Positions 16,296 through 25,817 of a DNA stretch of 64,000 nt are shown here, piece after piece. The number at the start of each line of letters is the position of its first letter. The first letter of the stretch is position 1. The notes beneath the pieces were generated by a model that saw only the letters and a program-made list of their open reading frames with translations, was not told the DNA's origin and ran no database searches. Made by a program: the position numbers and the translations under genes. This DNA comes from Streptomyces tsukubensis (GTDB lineage Bacteria > Actinomycetota > Actinomycetes > Streptomycetales > Streptomycetaceae). The stretch covers positions 8,060,001 to 8,124,000 of the forward strand of contig NZ_CP045178.1 in NCBI RefSeq assembly GCF_009296025.1, given 5' to 3'.

Positions 16296-16845
16296 CTGGT
16301 GGCAGGCTCCGGCTGTGCGTAGGACGTCCCCACGGGCCGCGAAGCGGGGAGCGCGCGCCCGTGCCCGGCTGTACGGCCCCGCAGGACCCGGTGGGTCCTG
16401 CCTCCAGGGTCGCGGTACTAGCCCACTCGGTCGGCCTGGTACTGCCCGAGGCGAACGGCGCGACCGACGGCTGACCGGGGGACGGGCGTGTGGCGGGCCG
16501 GTGGAGGCGTGCGATGAGCAGACGACCCGGTGCCCGTGGGCCGAAGCAACCAGCCGCGCCCGCCCGCGAATTCCCCCGCCCGCGAGTGCGAGGGGGGGAT
16601 GAGTCATTGAGGCGACGAGGTCGTGAGCTGATGGGTCCATGGGGCGACGAGTTCGTGAGCTGATGAGTGTCCCTGGGGCCAAAGGCGGCGCGTACCACGA
16701 GGGTGGCCTGTGGGGGCTTGAGGCGGCGCCGTCGGCTCGGTGGTGACCCCGGGCCGGCTGGGCGGCTCCCGTTACCGTGACTGTTCCTCGGCCTCCGCCG
16801 CTCCTCTCCGGGGCCCGTACGAGGCGCAGCCAGGGTGCCGGACGC
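16296..16845. other. Intergenic region with a short 32-bp tandem repeat
   Basis: No convincing gene is present. Two diverged 32-bp units starting GCGACGAG lie at 16612-16643 and 16644-16675. Between 16131 and 16250 the minus strand encodes a plausible peptide tail ending LRIYEPRV, whose stop at 16127-16129 falls on the edge of the MITE copy; it has no credible start and may be a gene fragment. Confidence 0.4.
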
Positions 16846-17583
16846 TCAGCCGATCGCCGACGACTCCCGCCACAGATCGGCGAGAGCGGTGTCCCCGGTG
16901 ATGTGCGGTACGGGAATCCGGTTCCACAGCGCGAGATAGAGGCGGTCCGCCGGGCCAGAGAGTTCACAGTCGTGCGCCCCACCACTTCCGCGTCCCCGTT
17001 CGGTCACCGGAGCCTCGCCGGAGAGCCGCACCGTCCAGACGTCGCCCGTGTCGGTGGCGCGCACCCGCAGCACCCGAGGGACGTCCGTCCGCACGCGGCT
17101 CCTGTCCCGCGCGTGGAAGCCGAGCAGCAGTTCGTCGATGCCGTCCACGGCGGCCACCTCCGTGATGCCGGTCCGTTCTCCGCCGCGCGCGGCCTCGGCG
17201 TCCACCCGGTGCACCGTCGTCTCGTGGGCCTGTCGCCGGGTCCAGAAGGCCAGTGCCGAGGGGGCGGGAAGAAAGGCCCAGCACTCCAGGTCCGCGGGGG
17301 CGTCCTTGAGTGCGGAGAGCAGGAGGCCGTGGCTCTCCCTGTACCAGCTCACCAACTGCTTCTCGGTCACCTCCGGTGGCGCGGAGAGCCGTTGTGGTGA
17401 ACGGTGGCCACGGGCGACGATCCCGGCGGCCCAGCGGTGCACGACGCCCGTGTGCAGCAGCAGGTCCTCGACCTGCCATCCGGGACAGGTCGGCACGGCG
17501 GCATCCATGCCCACGTCCTCGGCGGCGCGGGCCAGGGACCGGCCCTCCTCGTCCAGGAGGTGCAGATGGTCAGCGATCTCCAT
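16846..17583 (-). CDS. Maleylpyruvate isomerase family mycothiol-dependent enzyme
   Basis: A 245-residue member of the DinB-like, mycothiol-dependent maleylpyruvate isomerase N-terminal family. The N-terminal helical bundle carries PTCPGWQVEDLLLHTGVVHRW and RRQAHETTVHRVDAE, which supply the three metal-ligand positions (His, Glu, His) typical of the family. Such proteins use mycothiol as a cofactor, which fits an actinomycete. The C-terminal part is an SCP2-like domain rather than a catalytic extension. No gentisate pathway genes are nearby, so the true substrate is open. ATG 17583. Confidence 0.85.
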   Translation of the reverse strand: MEIADHLHLLDEEGRSLARAAEDVGMDAAVPTCPGWQVEDLLLHTGVVHRWAAGIVARGHRSPQRLSAPPEVTEKQLVSWYRESHGLLLSALKDAPADLECWAFLPAPSALAFWTRRQAHETTVHRVDAEAARGGERTGITEVAAVDGIDELLLGFHARDRSRVRTDVPRVLRVRATDTGDVWTVRLSGEAPVTERGRGSGGAHDCELSGPADRLYLALWNRIPVPHITGDTALADLWRESSAIG

Positions 17584-17676
17584 GGCGACGATTGTGCCCC
17601 GCCCATTGCCGGGAGTCGGTGGTTTTTCGCCCGCGCCCGCGCCCGCCCGCGCGCGCCCAGGAAAAGCAGGACCAGA

Positions 17677-18942
17677 TCAGGAAGCAGTCGCGCGCCGCGT
17701 CCCGTATCCGATCGCCGCCGCCACGGCGGCCAGCAGTGCCACGCTGGTCAGAGCCGAGGGAAGCGTCAGCCAGTCGGCCATGAAACCGATGGCCGGCTGT
17801 CCTATGAGCATGCCGCCGTAGCCGAGGGTGGAGGCGGCGGCCACCCCGCCGGGACCGGAGAGCGCGCCGGCCCGTCCTATGGTCACGGGGAAGATGTTGG
17901 CGAGTCCGAGTCCGGTGAGCGCGAAACCCGCCAGCGCCACCCAGAGTGCGGGGGCGAGCGCCCCGAGCAGCATGCCGAAGGCGGCCAGCGAAGCGCCGCC
18001 GACCACGGTGGCGGTGGATCCGACCCGTTCGAGAAGCGTGGTACCCGTGAGCCGTCCCACCATCATCGACAGCGCGAAGAGGGTGTACCCGGCGGCAGCC
18101 GTTCCGGGACTCGCGTGCAGATCCTGGTGGAGGTGGAGAGCCCCCCAGTCGGCCAGCGCGCCCTCTCCGTAGGAGGAACACAGGGCCACCAGACCAAGGA
18201 GGATCACGAGTACGCCGACCTTGCGCGCCGGAGCCGCACGGCCACCGGAACCGGACGGGGTGGCCGTCGGCTCCGCGGCCCCCGTCGTGTCTGTGGACCC
18301 CGTGGTTTCCGCCTCCGGCTCCCGGGGAGTCGGGGGTTCGATCCGCAGCAGAGTGGGCCCGGCCGCCGCGGTGACGACGAGACCGATCACCGTCAGCATG
18401 AGCAGGTGCTTGGTGGGGGAGAGGTGCGAGGCGACGAGGCCGCCGAGTCCCGCGCCCAGCATGCCGCCGAGACTGAACGCCGCGTGGAAGCTCGGCATCA
18501 CCGGGCGCCGCAGGACGTGCACGAGGTCCACGGCCGCGCTGTTCATCGCGACGTTGATGCCGCCGTAGCCCACGCCGAAGACCAGCAGCACGCCGCCGAG
18601 CGCCAGGGCCGAATGGGTGAGCGGCGGCAGGGCGATGGCCAGCGAGAGCAGGACTCCGCAGGCCACCGTCACCGGATGGCTGCCGAAGCGCCTGCACAGC
18701 CTGCCGGTGAGCATCATCGTGACGACTCCGCCGACCGAGACACCGAGCAGCGCGAGGCCGAGCGCGCTCGCCGAGGCGCCCGTCTGGTCCTTGATGGCGG
18801 GGATACGGACGACCCAGCCCGCGAAGATGAATCCGTCGAGCGCGAAGAAGACGGTGATCGCGACGCGCAGGCGGGTGAGCTCCGGTGAGCTGCCGCCGGA
18901 GTGGGCCGTGCGGGCGGGACTTAGTTTGTTCAGTAGCGGCAC
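17677..18942 (-). CDS. MFS transporter (12 predicted helices)
   Basis: A 421-residue major facilitator with two six-helix halves joined by a Thr/Gly/Pro-rich linker of about 45 residues. The loop after helix 2 carries TGRLCRRFGSHPVT, and helix 4-5 has VGYGGINVAMNSAAVDL and FSLGGMLGAGLGG, resembling FucP/YfcJ-like and drug-efflux-like MFS members. No substrate can be assigned. GTG 18942 begins MPLLNKLS. There is no ribosome site, but a -10-like TACGCT six bases upstream suggests a leaderless mRNA. The frame is open well beyond this start with non-family sequence. It is divergent from the AlkB-like gene. Confidence 0.85.
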   Translation of the reverse strand: MPLLNKLSPARTAHSGGSSPELTRLRVAITVFFALDGFIFAGWVVRIPAIKDQTGASASALGLALLGVSVGGVVTMMLTGRLCRRFGSHPVTVACGVLLSLAIALPPLTHSALALGGVLLVFGVGYGGINVAMNSAAVDLVHVLRRPVMPSFHAAFSLGGMLGAGLGGLVASHLSPTKHLLMLTVIGLVVTAAAGPTLLRIEPPTPREPEAETTGSTDTTGAAEPTATPSGSGGRAAPARKVGVLVILLGLVALCSSYGEGALADWGALHLHQDLHASPGTAAAGYTLFALSMMVGRLTGTTLLERVGSTATVVGGASLAAFGMLLGALAPALWVALAGFALTGLGLANIFPVTIGRAGALSGPGGVAAASTLGYGGMLIGQPAIGFMADWLTLPSALTSVALLAAVAAAIGYGTRRATAS

Positions 18943-18948
18943 AAAGTC

Positions 18949-18954
18949 AGCGTA
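18949..18954 (-). promoter_or_regulatory. Putative -10 element for leaderless MFS mRNA
   Basis: On the minus strand TACGCT ends six bases before GTG 18942, the spacing expected when transcription starts at the initiation codon. No Shine-Dalgarno sequence is present. Confidence 0.4.
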
Positions 18955-19133
18955 GAGGTACGGACAGCGCCGGACAAGAGGTTTGCCCGCCCGGTGCGCG
19001 GCGGGCCGTCGAGTGGGTGGGAGACCCCACGTGCCGGGTGGAGGCGGCGGCGCGAAAGAAGCCGCCCGACGGCCCTTCGGGCGGGCCGGGGAGCGGGCGC
19101 ACGGCAGTCCTGGAGGGGTGCGACGATGGGGTG

Positions 19134-19793
19134 ATGGACGCCCTGATCCCCCGGCCCCGCGCCCTGCTCGCACCCGGCGCGGTGCATGTCCCCGGTTGGC
19201 TCTCACCGCAGCGCGGCCGCGCCCTGGTCGAGGCCTGCCGCGGCTGGGCCACGGGGCCGGTGCCGATGCGTCACACCCGGCTGCCGCGAGGCGGGGTCAT
19301 GTCGGTCCAGACCGTCTGCGTCGGCTGGCACTGGCAGCCCTACCGTTACACGCGGATCGCCACCGACGTGAACGGTGCGCGGGTGGCCCCCTTCCCCGAC
19401 TGGCTCGCCGACCTCGGGCGCGCGGCCGTCGCCGACGCCTACGAGGACGAGGCGGCTGGGGCCGCCTACCACCCGGACGTCGCCCTCATCAACTTCTACG
19501 AGGGTCCCGCCACGATGGGCATGCACCAGGACAAGGACGAGAGGACCACCGACCCCGTCGTCTCGCTGAGCATCGGCGACCGGTGCGTCTTCCGGCTCGG
19601 CAATACGCAGACCAGGACGAAGCCCTACACCGACGTGGAACTGGACTCCGGTGACCTGCTCGTCTTCGGCGGCGGCTCGCGCTTCGCCTACCACGGCGTA
19701 CCGAAAGTCCACCCCCACACCGCCGACCCGGAGAGCGGCCTCGCCCGGGGGCGCCTCAATCTCACCCTGCGCGTCACCGGCCTCCCCGGCTGA
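19134..19793 (+). CDS. alkB: AlkB-like Fe(II)/2-oxoglutarate dioxygenase
   Basis: A 219-residue AlkB homologue, which repairs N-alkylated bases in DNA (and RNA) by oxidative demethylation. The iron triad is His131 and Asp133 (MHQDKDE) with His187 (AYHGVPKV). The 2-oxoglutarate arginines are in RGRLNLTLR (Arg207 and Arg213). INFYEGPATMGMHQDKDE and the GVMSVQTVCVGW nucleotide-recognition lid region match bacterial AlkB more than ALKBH-type proteins. ATG 19134 has GGAGGGG upstream; a GTG one codon before is also possible. The 30-bp repeat array starts within ten bases of its stop. No ada or adaptive-response gene is adjacent. Confidence 0.92.
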   Translation: MDALIPRPRALLAPGAVHVPGWLSPQRGRALVEACRGWATGPVPMRHTRLPRGGVMSVQTVCVGWHWQPYRYTRIATDVNGARVAPFPDWLADLGRAAVADAYEDEAAGAAYHPDVALINFYEGPATMGMHQDKDERTTDPVVSLSIGDRCVFRLGNTQTRTKPYTDVELDSGDLLVFGGGSRFAYHGVPKVHPHTADPESGLARGRLNLTLRVTGLPG

Positions 19794-19800
19794 CCGCGCC

Positions 19801-20790
19801 TAGGCCGTCCGGCACCCGCGCGGAAACCCGCCGCCCTCCGGGCACCCGTGCGGGACCGGCCGCTGTGCGGGTGTCCGTGCCGGAACGGGCCGCTTCCCGG
19901 GTGCCCGCACTGGGGTCGACCGCCGTCCGAGCGCCCGTGCTGGAACCGGCCGCTGCCCGAGTGCCCACTCTGGGGTCGACCGCCGTCCGGGCACCCGCGC
20001 CGGGACCGGCCGCTGTGCGGGTGTCCGTGCTGGAACGGGCCGCTTCCCGGGTGCCCGCACTGGGGTCGACCGCCGTCCGGGCACCCGTGCGGGACCGGCC
20101 GCTGTGCGGGTGTCCGTGCCGGAACGGGCCGCTTCCCGGGTGCCCGCACTGGGGTCGACCGCCGTCCGAGCGCCCGTGCTGGAACCGGCCGCTGCCCGAG
20201 TGCCCACTCTGGGGTCGACCGCTTCCGGGTATCCGTGCCGGATCGACCGCTGCGGCGCCCGCACTGGGGTCGACCGCCGTCCGGGCACCCGTGCGGGACC
20301 GGCCGCTGTGCGGGTGCCCGCGCCGGAACGGGCCGCTGTGCGGGTGTCCGTGCCGGAACGGGCCGCTTCCCGGGTGCCCGCACTGGGGTCGACCGCCGTC
20401 CGAGCGCCCGCGCCGGAACCGACCGCTGTCCGGGCACCCGTGCCGGAACCGACCGCTGTCCGGGCACCCGTGCCGGGGCCGACCGCCGTCCGGGGCACCC
20501 GCACTGGGGTCGACCGCCGTCCGGGCGCACGCGCCGGAACCGGCCGTCGTGCGGCGCCCGCATGGGGTCCACCGCTGTCCGGGCACCCGTGCTGGGACCG
20601 ATCGCCGTCCGGGCGCCCGCACTGGGGTCCACCGCCGTCCGAGTGCCCCCGCCGCGACCGACCGCCGTCCGAGCACCCGCGCCGGAACCAACCGCCGTGC
20701 GGCACTCGCCCTGGGACCCACCGCTGTCCGGGCGCCCGCGCCGGAACCGGCCACCGTCCTGCGCCCGCACGGTAACCACCGTCCGGCGCG
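19801..20790. repeat. Minisatellite: about 33 degenerate 30-bp tandem units
   Basis: The whole stretch has a 30-bp period, e.g. units ending in TGGGGTCGACCGCCGTCC or CGGGACCGGCCGCTGTGC. Two subtypes alternate, giving a 60-bp pattern, and there is a recent higher-order duplication: about 122 bp at 19861-19982 recur almost exactly at 20100-20221. Later units (from about 20500) are more diverged and some have indels. Because the period is a multiple of three, several frames on both strands stay open, but none has a start signal or a recognisable protein. It fills the gap between the alkB-like gene and a ROK regulator and includes that gene's likely promoter region. Confidence 0.9.
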
Positions 20791-20863
20791 CGCGGTGGCC
20801 GACGGCCGGATCTCGTACCGGCGACCCATGGTGCGGCTGCCGGATCATGGGAGACTCGCCCTC

Positions 20864-22102
20864 ATGAACGGCAAGCCGGATCCCCGCACGACGGCGGAAG
20901 TGGTCACGCGCACCCGACTGGAGCGCGGGCGCGGTGCCCTCGGCCCCGCGCTCGAACTCGTACACACAGGCCGCGCCCCCACCCGTGCCGTCCTCACCGC
21001 CGAACTCGGCGTCACGCGGGCGACCGCGGGGGCCGTCGCCGCGGAGCTCGAAGCGCTGGGACTGATCAGGGTCGACCCCAGGCCGGTGGCGCCGGCCGGC
21101 TCGCACGGGCGGCCCTCGCACCGGCTGCTCGTCGAGGAGGAAGGGCCGGTCGCCCTGGCGGCGCAGGTGCACGCCGACGGTTACCGGGCCGCGCTGGTCG
21201 GGCTCGGCGGCCGTATCGTCGCCACCACACCGGGATGCGAGATCGTCGGGGCCGACCCCGCCGAGGTGCTGGACTCCGTGGTCGCCGCGGGCGCGGGCCT
21301 GCTGCGCGAGACGGGAAGACGCTGTGTCGGCGCGGGGCTCGCCGTACCTTCGGCCGTCGCCGAGCCGGACGGCAAGGCCCTCAACCCGCTGTATGTCGCC
21401 TGGCCCGCCGGGGCGCCGGTACGTGACATCTTCGCCCGGCGGGTCCGTGAAGCGGGGCTGACAGGACCGGCGTTCACCGGCAACGACGTCAACCTCATGG
21501 CGCTCGCCGAGCACCGGCACGGTGCGGGGCGGGGCGCCAGGCACCTGCTGTGTGTCGCGACCGGGCACCGGGGTGTCGGCGGGGCGCTCGTCCTCGACGG
21601 GCGTCTGCACACGGGCAGTTCAGGGCTGGCGATGGAGGTCGGGCACCTCACCGTCAACCCCGAGGGCCGCTCCTGCTACTGCGGCAGCAGGGGCTGTCTC
21701 GACGTGGAGACCGACCCCTACGCCTTCCTGCTGGCGGCGGGCCGCACGCCGGGCCCCGAGGAGTCGCTGCTGAAGCAGGCGAGCGACCTCATCGTGCGGG
21801 AGTCGGCCGACCCCGCGGTGCGCGCGGCCACCGAACTCCTCGTGGACCGGCTCGGGTTCGGCCTCGCGGGGCTGGTGAACATCCTGAACCCGGACCGGAT
21901 CATCCTGGGCGCGCTGCACCGCGTCCTGCTCGGCGCGGCGCCGGAGCGGCTGCGGGCCGTCGTCGCCGACCGCAGCCTCTGGGGGCGCAGCGGCAGCGTG
22001 CCGATCCTGGCCGCGGCCCTCGACCACAACAGCCTCGTAGGCGCGGCGGAGCTGGCCTGGCAGCCGGTGCTGGACGACCCTCTGGTGGCGTTGGGAGGGT
22101 GA
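20864..22102 (+). CDS. ROK family transcriptional regulator
   Basis: A 412-residue ROK repressor. Residues 10-75 form an N-terminal winged helix (LELVHTGRAPTRAVLTAELG, then VTRATAGAVAAELEALGLIR). The ROK sugar-binding domain follows, with the cysteine signature CYCGSRGCLDVE. The usual DIGGTK-type ATP motif is missing, as in regulators of this type that no longer phosphorylate. ATG 20864 has GGGAGA eight bases upstream. The frame is open far upstream through the repeat array, but that extension is only repeat sequence. The sugar ligand and targets are unknown. Confidence 0.9.
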   Translation: MNGKPDPRTTAEVVTRTRLERGRGALGPALELVHTGRAPTRAVLTAELGVTRATAGAVAAELEALGLIRVDPRPVAPAGSHGRPSHRLLVEEEGPVALAAQVHADGYRAALVGLGGRIVATTPGCEIVGADPAEVLDSVVAAGAGLLRETGRRCVGAGLAVPSAVAEPDGKALNPLYVAWPAGAPVRDIFARRVREAGLTGPAFTGNDVNLMALAEHRHGAGRGARHLLCVATGHRGVGGALVLDGRLHTGSSGLAMEVGHLTVNPEGRSCYCGSRGCLDVETDPYAFLLAAGRTPGPEESLLKQASDLIVRESADPAVRAATELLVDRLGFGLAGLVNILNPDRIILGALHRVLLGAAPERLRAVVADRSLWGRSGSVPILAAALDHNSLVGAAELAWQPVLDDPLVALGG

Positions 22103-22638
22103 GCACGGGGCCCGAACTCGTCCTCGGCCCGCCCCGGTCCACAGCGAGCACGCGCCCTGGATCCTCCGCCCCCCGCGTCCTCTTCGCCCGGATCCGCGTT
22201 GAAGGGCGCGCACCACCGCCTCCCCGCAAGAGTGCCCGTACGAGCTGAGGCCGCAGCCCCGCGCAGCGGATACGGCATGCCGTGCCATCCGTCGAAGGAC
22301 CGCGTGCCGGCCGTCAAAATCAGGTGGCAGCCGTAGAAGGACCAGGTGGCAGCCGTCGAAGGACCAGGTGTCAGCCGCCCTCGTGCCGCCGTCCAGCGGG
22401 ACGCGGTCACCCGGCCCCGCTTCCACCGGCGCCCGCACGGCCTCCGGCACCTCGCGCGCGCAGAGGCAGGCGCTTGCGGGTTCGTACGCCCCGGGCCACG
22501 GCCGCTCCCAGCGGCCGCGTCGACCTCCGTACGCGTGAGGAGGCCGAACACAGCCGTGCGGGCGTGCGCCCGGCTCGGCCGGTCACACGCCCGCACGAAG
22601 GCCGGCTGTCGGGATCGGGTCCCCTGGAGGACACCCCG
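22103..22638. other. Intergenic region with 22-bp direct repeats
   Basis: No gene is supported in these 536 bp. Two 22-bp units beginning CAGGTGGCAGCCGT lie at 22321-22342 and 22343-22364 with one mismatch, followed by a partial third copy and preceded by degenerate relatives from about 22285. Confidence 0.5.
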
Positions 22639-23154
22639 TCAGCCCACGAAGGCCGTCCTGGCCGAGGCGCGCCCCGACACCGACGTCACCGGGTCCACCT
22701 CGGGGAAGGGATCGGCCGCGGCCGCCCGGTACACCGGATGGGTGGGGAGCTTGGCCGCGGGAACGGGGGCGGGCAGGGTGAACCAGACGACTTTGCCCGC
22801 GCCCTGCGGCCGCACCCCCCAGCTCTCGCTCACCGCGGCGACCAGGGCGAGCCCGCGCCCGCCCGTCTCGAACGGCTCGGCGTTCCGGATCTCCGGAACA
22901 CGTGGATCACGGTCGTGGACCGACACGGTGAGCCGTTCGAGCAGCAGCTCGATCTCCACCGTGCAGGTCTTGTCCGGCTCTGCGTGCCGGTGGACGTTGG
23001 TCAGCAACTCGGTCACACCGAGAGCCGCGTGGTCTATCAAGGGATCAAGATGCCAGTAGCGCAACTGCGCCGATACGATTCTGCGGACCTGGCCGATCCG
23101 CGACGGCAGGGCCTGGAGCTCCACCGCGCAATGCCTGCTCAGCTGGCTGATCAC
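22639..23154 (-). CDS. ATP-binding protein of the anti-sigma-factor kinase type (HATPase_c_2)
   Basis: A 171-residue protein with the GHKL ATPase fold of SpoIIAB/RsbW-like serine kinases, which hold sigma factors inactive or phosphorylate anti-anti-sigma factors. The N-box is in ALGVTELLTNVHRHAEPDKTC; a G1-like box VHDRDPRVPEI and a G2-like GGRGLALVAAVSESWGV follow. Streptomyces encode dozens of these single-domain proteins, mostly uncharacterised. GTG 23154 is chosen because GGGGAG lies eight bases upstream; a second GTG three codons earlier lacks that spacing. No sigma or anti-anti-sigma gene is adjacent, so its partner lies elsewhere. The C-terminal 30 residues are variable. Confidence 0.85.
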   Translation of the reverse strand: MISQLSRHCAVELQALPSRIGQVRRIVSAQLRYWHLDPLIDHAALGVTELLTNVHRHAEPDKTCTVEIELLLERLTVSVHDRDPRVPEIRNAEPFETGGRGLALVAAVSESWGVRPQGAGKVVWFTLPAPVPAAKLPTHPVYRAAAADPFPEVDPVTSVSGRASARTAFVG

Positions 23155-23768
23155 GGCTGCCACTCCCCGAATTGAGTCCGGAAGAAGACGATGACCGAGT
23201 CCAGCGTTGGCCGTGTGATGCCGCCGCTGGACGCCCGGCGGGAGCTGGTTCGCAGCGTCATCGCCGGTAAACCCAGAGTGATCTGAGACCAGAGTGACCC
23301 AGGGGGCAAGGTCCCGCAACTCGTGGCTCGCCCCAGTGGGGCCGGTACGTTCTCGCGGGGGCCGGTCACCGATGTGGGTGTTGGTACGGGCGGGGGTGGG
23401 AGACGCGGTCCGGCGGCAGCCCTCGCCGTGGCCCTGCTGCCGGGAAAACCGTTCCCACCATGGTCCCGCCCCTCTTGATGTGTCCGCGTATGTGCCTCTG
23501 TTCCGTTCTGGCCAGGACTTCCGCGTCCTTCGCTGAAGTCTCCCCCCGGGGCGCGCCCAACACCAGGGGCTCTCGGATCGGCCGTGAGGCGCGCGCGGGG
23601 GTCGCACGAATGCGCCCCCATCCAACGGCTGTACAGGGTTTGCCCCAGGCGGGCCTTTGAGCTACCCAAAGGGATGTTTATGCAGGTGAGAAGGGTGCCA
23701 AAGGCGTTTAGGATCGAGGTCAGCCTCGGGTCGGGACGGCCCTGGCACGGAGCGTCAGGAGTGGCAAG
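23155..23768. other. Intergenic region between divergent genes
   Basis: No gene is supported in 614 bp. A short inverted repeat CCTTTG-N7-CAAAGG lies at about 23653-23671, followed by an AT-rich tract, and could be an operator or promoter element for the Cds1-like gene at 23769. Confidence 0.4.
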
Positions 23769-24917
23769 GTGCACAGCGCACAGCAGAGAGAGCAGGGTGG
23801 GCCCACGACCACCCTCGACGTGGACCGCAGCGATCCCGCGTACCGGGCCTGGCTCAAGGAGGCGGTCCGCAAGGTGCAGGCGGACGCCAACCGGTCCGCG
23901 GACACGCACCTCCTCCGCTTCCCGCTGCCGGAACACTGGGGCATCGACCTGTACCTCAAGGACGAGTCCACCCACCCGACGGGCAGCCTCAAGCACCGGC
24001 TCGCGCGCTCCCTCTTCCTCTACGGGCTGTGCAACGGCTGGATCCGCCCGAGCCGCCCGGTGATCGAGGCGTCGAGTGGTTCCACAGCGGTCTCCGAGGC
24101 GTACTTCGCCAAACTCATCGGCGTCCCCTTCATCGCCGTGATGCCGCGCACGACCAGCGCAGAGAAGTGCCGGCTGATCGAATTCCATGGCGGGCGGTGC
24201 CATTTCGTGGACGATCCCCGGACGATGTACGCAGAATCAGCGGCCCTCGCGAAGGAGTCCGGCGGCCACTACATGGACCAGTTCACCTACGCGGAACGGG
24301 CCACCGACTGGCGAGGGAACAACAACATCGCCGAGTCGATCCACCACCAGCTCAGACTGGAACGCTACCCGGAGCCCGCGTGGATCGTCGCCACGGCGGG
24401 GACGGGCGGCACCTCGGCGACCATCGCCCGCTACGTCCACTACATGCAGCACGACACCCGGATCTGCGTCGCAGACCCGGAGTTCTCCTGTTTCTTCGAC
24501 GGCTGGACCCACCACGACCCCGGCGCCACCAGCGACTGCGGCTCGCGCATCGAGGGCATCGGCAGGCCGCGTATGGAACCGAGCTTCGTCCCTGGCGCCA
24601 TCGACCGCATGATGAAGGTCCCCGACGCCGCGAGCGTCGCCGCCGTGCGGGCCCTGGACCGGGCCATCGGGCGCAAGGCCGGCGGATCGACGGGGACCGG
24701 CCTGTGGAGCGCCCTCAGCATCGTCGCCGAAATGGTCGCGCGGGGACGTAAGGGAAGTGTCGTCACCCTGCTCTGCGACCCCGGGGACCGCTACCTCGAC
24801 AAGTACTACTCGGATGCCTGGCTCGCCGAGCAGGGCCTCGACATCGGGCCGTACACGACGGTCCTCGACACCTTCCTCACCACGGGCGACTGGCCGGCCC
24901 CGGCGCTCACGCCCTGA
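23769..24917 (+). CDS. PLP-dependent cysteine synthase family protein (Cds1-like)
   Basis: A 382-residue fold-type II PLP enzyme of the cysteine synthase superfamily. Lys75 in [14 protein letters not shown] is the Schiff-base lysine, [16 protein letters not shown] the substrate-binding loop, and [14 protein letters not shown] the phosphate-binding glycine loop. The length and the [13 protein letters not shown] tail resemble actinobacterial Cds1 (mycobacterial cysteine desulfhydrase) rather than CysK or CysM; that comparison is from memory. It would release sulfide and pyruvate from cysteine, or make cysteine. GTG 23769 follows a GTGGCAAG stretch, so the ribosome site is weak. No other sulfur genes are adjacent. 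Confidence 0.85.
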   Translation: MHSAQQREQGGPTTTLDVDRSDPAYRAWLKEAVRKVQADANRSADTHLLRFPLPEHWGIDLYLKDESTHPTGSLKHRLARSLFLYGLCNGWIRPSRPVIEASSGSTAVSEAYFAKLIGVPFIAVMPRTTSAEKCRLIEFHGGRCHFVDDPRTMYAESAALAKESGGHYMDQFTYAERATDWRGNNNIAESIHHQLRLERYPEPAWIVATAGTGGTSATIARYVHYMQHDTRICVADPEFSCFFDGWTHHDPGATSDCGSRIEGIGRPRMEPSFVPGAIDRMMKVPDAASVAAVRALDRAIGRKAGGSTGTGLWSALSIVAEMVARGRKGSVVTLLCDPGDRYLDKYYSDAWLAEQGLDIGPYTTVLDTFLTTGDWPAPALTP

Positions 24918-24947
24918 ACCCGACGGCGCGGGCCTGGCACCCTGGTG

Positions 24948-25817
24948 TCACTCCGGCGAGTTGCCCCGGTCCGCGCCGGGCTCCGCGCCCGCGGGCCCCC
25001 GCGATCCTGTCTCGCCCGCCACCACCAGCCGGTTCAGCCGCTCCGAGACCTCCGTACGCGCTTCGGGCGCCAGCCCCGCGTCCGTGACCAGGGTGTCGAC
25101 CTGCTCCAGTGTGGCGAACGAACTCAGCCCCACCGTGCCCCACTTGGTGTGGTCGGCGACCACCACGACCCGGCGCGCCGACTGCACGAGCCGCCGGTTG
25201 GTCTCGGCCTCTGCCAGGTTGGGCGTGGACAGCCCCGCCTCGGCGGAGATGCCGTGCACCCCGAGGAACAGCACGTCGAAGTGGAGGGAGCCGATCGCCC
25301 GGTCCGCGACCGGGCCCACCAGTGAGTCGGAAGGGGTCCGCACCCCACCGGTGAGGACGACGGTCGCGGCGCCCTGCCCGCGCGCGGTGGCGAGCTGGGC
25401 CGCGTGGAACACATCGGCGACCCGTACGGAGTTCGTCACCACGGTGAGGTCCATGATCTCGACCAGTCGGTGGGCGAGGGCGAAGGTCGTCGTCCCGCCC
25501 GACAGCGCGATGGCCGTCCCGGGGGCCACGAGCGCCGCCGCCGCCGCGGCGATGTCCTCCTTCGCGGAGAGCTCCAGCCCCGACTTGGCCTCGAAACCGG
25601 GCTCATGCGTACTGGCCTCGACCACGGGGACAGCGCCGCCATGGACCTTCTCCACCACACCGAGGCGGGCCAGCGCGTCCAGATCCCGCCGGACCGTCAT
25701 GTCGGAGACACCCAGCCGCTTGGTGAGTTCATTGACCCGGACACCGCCCCTGCGGCGCACCTCGTCGACAATCATGGCGCGACGCTGCTCCGCGAGAAGG
25801 TTCTGACTCTCACTCAC
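24948..25817 (-). CDS. DeoR/GlpR family transcriptional regulator
   Basis: A 289-residue DeoR-type repressor. The N-terminal winged helix is at about residues 10-60 (RRGGVRVNELTKRLGVSDMT, then VRRDLDALARLGVVEKVHGG). The phosphosugar-binding domain follows, with IALSGGTTTFALA, LTVVTNSVRVADV, GISAEAGLSTP and VVVADHTKWG. GTG 25817 (MSESQNLL) fits the usual family start; an ATG ten codons earlier is also possible. It is divergent from the membrane hydrolase-like gene, whose promoter it may control. DeoR proteins respond to phosphorylated sugars; the regulon is unknown here. Confidence 0.9.
   Translation of the reverse strand: MSESQNLLAEQRRAMIVDEVRRRGGVRVNELTKRLGVSDMTVRRDLDALARLGVVEKVHGGAVPVVEASTHEPGFEAKSGLELSAKEDIAAAAAALVAPGTAIALSGGTTTFALAHRLVEIMDLTVVTNSVRVADVFHAAQLATARGQGAATVVLTGGVRTPSDSLVGPVADRAIGSLHFDVLFLGVHGISAEAGLSTPNLAEAETNRRLVQSARRVVVVADHTKWGTVGLSSFATLEQVDTLVTDAGLAPEARTEVSERLNRLVVAGETGSRGPAGAEPGADRGNSPE

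Noticed and set aside
16127..16333. Minus-strand frame ending LRIYEPRV as a gene
   Set aside because: The terminator hairpin lies inside the frame, there is no start with a ribosome site after the hairpin, and the stop is on the MITE edge; kept only as a possible fragment.
18325..18350. tRNA T-loop-like GGGGTTCGATCC
   Set aside because: It lies in the linker of the MFS gene, and no acceptor, D or anticodon arms can be formed around it.
19801..20790. CRISPR-like array
   Set aside because: The 30-bp units are directly joined with no unique spacers and are degenerate; no cas gene is near.
19865..20863. Reading frame through the 30-bp repeats fused in frame to the ROK regulator (about 333 extra residues)
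   Set aside because: It is pure repeat translation with no conserved domain, while ATG 20864 has a good ribosome site and gives the normal ROK regulator length.
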